Made by a program: the position numbers and the translations under genes
Source: Acidimicrobiia bacterium
GTDB taxonomy: Bacteria > Actinomycetota > Acidimicrobiia > Acidimicrobiales > Ilumatobacteraceae
Direction: 5' to 3'
NCBI GenBank assembly: GCA_030425785.1
Contig: JAUHYJ010000278.1
Span: 1-5,626, forward strand
DNA length: 5,626 bases
The notes under the pieces: model-generated
Seen by the model: the letters and a program-made list of their open reading frames with translations, nothing else
What the model was told of the DNA's origin: nothing
Databases searched by the model: none
In this document: positions 4,832 through 5,626 of the stretch, piece by piece
How the letters are laid out: every line of letters starts with the position of its first letter
How positions within the stretch are numbered: position 1 is the stretch's first letter

Positions 4832-5626
4832 CGGTCGACACCGACCGCCCGCCGGAGCTGCTCGTGCGCCCAGTGGACGCCCCGTTCCTCGGTCGTCGCG
4901 AGCACCCCGTCGGCGTCGAGGCCGGCGTCGTGGGATCGCTGCACCGCGAGGCAGATGTCGACGTCCTGCTGGTGCACGAGCCGGTGGGCCGCGACGATCG
5001 CGGCGCGGTCGTCGTCCGTGCGACCGGGGCGCAGGTAGAGCCGTCGCTCGACGATCGTCGTCGATGCGTCGACCGGCTCCATCCACATGATCAGTGCGGC
5101 GTCGGGGAACAGGTTGATCATCGCGTTCGGCCAGATCGTCAGGTACGAGCCGACGTCGTAGGGTCGCTCGGTGTCGGCGGCGAAGATGCGCTCCCATCCC
5201 GGCTCCCCGGGGAGCAGCGACGAGCGGATCCGCTCGTCGTCGGCCGCGCCCGGCCGCAACAGCCGGTCCCATGCGTAGAGCACGGGACCCTCGCTCACCA
5301 TGGGGTAGTCCTCGGTCGACGACGTGTCGATCTCGGGATGCACGAACGGGGTGTGGTAGTTCTCCGAATAGTTCTCGAGCAGCGCCAGCCAGTTGAACGC
5401 CCGGCGATCGCTCTCGACCAGTTCGAGCTCCATCGCCTCGAGCGGACACGCGTCGACCGCAGCGGCCAGTGGGCCGAGATCGAGCGTCGCGCCGGGTTCC
5501 GCGACGTTGACGAAGACCAGACGCCGCCACACCGCGATCGCCACCGGCTTGAGCGAGTAGTCGGCCACGTCGAAGCCCTCGGGATGGCCCACGCCGCCGG
5601 CCCGCGCGAGCGACCCGTCATGGCGG
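4828..5626 (-). CDS. Rieske non-heme iron oxygenase, alpha subunit (N-terminus off the right edge)
   Basis: The minus-strand frame stays open to the right edge, giving 265 residues with no start needed inside the window. The first visible residues, [19 protein letters not shown], match the segment that follows the second cluster-binding Cys-x-x-His in Rieske oxygenases, so the [2Fe-2S] domain lies just outside; a GTG at 5592 is not the true start. The catalytic domain shows [14 protein letters not shown]: His91 and His96 (codons 5355-5353 and 5340-5338) with the family's four-residue spacing, and [13 protein letters not shown] with Asp221 (codon 4965-4963), together the likely 2-His-1-carboxylate iron site. 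The residue three before His91 is Glu88, where naphthalene dioxygenase has a bridging Asp; carnitine oxygenase CntA also uses Glu. This favours a substrate such as a quaternary or N-methylated amine over an aromatic ring, but is not proof. The gene overlaps the PotA-like ATPase gene by 4 bases. No reductase gene is in the window. Confidence 0.92.
   Translation of the reverse strand, partial: RHDGSLARAGGVGHPEGFDVADYSLKPVAIAVWRRLVFVNVAEPGATLDLGPLAAAVDACPLEAMELELVESDRRAFNWLALLENYSENYHTPFVHPEIDTSSTEDYPMVSEGPVLYAWDRLLRPGAADDERIRSSLLPGEPGWERIFAADTERPYDVGSYLTIWPNAMINLFPDAALIMWMEPVDASTTIVERRLYLRPGRTDDDRAAIVAAHRLVHQQDVDICLAVQRSHDAGLDADGVLATTEERGVHWAHEQLRRAVGVDR

Noticed and set aside
3632..5038. Plus-strand open frame (468 codons) opposite the ATPase and Rieske genes
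   Set aside because: The composition is typical of a high-GC shadow frame, no motifs are visible, and the opposite strand carries all the family signatures.
5590..5592. GTG start for the Rieske oxygenase inside the window
   Set aside because: In-frame sequence upstream of it (DGSLARAGG) matches the conserved stretch after the Rieske cluster ligands, so the gene continues beyond the edge.

Overview
This window is about 70% G+C, with tightly packed genes and strong G/C third-position bias. Several genes seem to lack a Shine-Dalgarno sequence but have a TAnnnT-type -10 box 6-8 bases before the start codon. That fits a high-GC actinobacterium. An Acidimicrobiia-like lineage is possible, but this is only an impression from protein style and no marker gene is present.

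Layout, left to right. (1) Positions 1-1054, minus strand: a GcvT/aminomethyltransferase-fold protein whose C-terminus runs off the left edge. (2) A 57-bp divergent intergenic region with two face-to-face promoters that overlap. (3) Positions 1112-1738 and 1750-2364, plus strand: two tandem TetR-family regulators with BetI-like ligand domains, only 11 bp apart. (4) Positions 2341-2464: a tandem array of a 16-bp unit organised into a 48-bp higher-order repeat. It covers the last codons of the second TetR gene and fills the gap between two convergent genes. (5) Positions 2466-3662, minus strand: a complete class V PLP aminotransferase of the alanine/serine-glyoxylate type. (6) An 80-bp gap with a possible hairpin and a -10-like box. 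(7) Positions 3743-4831, minus strand: a spermidine/putrescine-type (PotA-like) ABC transporter ATPase. (8) Positions 4828-5626, minus strand: the catalytic part of a Rieske non-heme iron oxygenase alpha subunit. Its N-terminal [2Fe-2S] domain lies beyond the right edge. Its stop codon overlaps the ATPase start as GTGA.

Taken together, the genes look like part of a catabolic island for a small N-methylated or quaternary amine (betaine-like). The PotA-like ATPase would drive uptake, with its permeases and binding protein outside the window. The Rieske oxygenase carries Glu at the position that bridges its two metal centres, as in carnitine oxygenase, and would oxidatively demethylate or cleave the substrate. 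The GcvT-like protein would pass a one-carbon unit to tetrahydrofolate, the aminotransferase would handle the resulting amino acid or glyoxylate, and the BetI-like TetR proteins would sense the substrate. The family calls are well supported. The substrate and the pathway as a whole are inference.

There is no gene-free stretch longer than about 100 bp, and I saw no tRNA, rRNA, CRISPR array or insertion sequence. The strongest candidate for something undescribed is the 48-bp higher-order repeat between the convergent genes.
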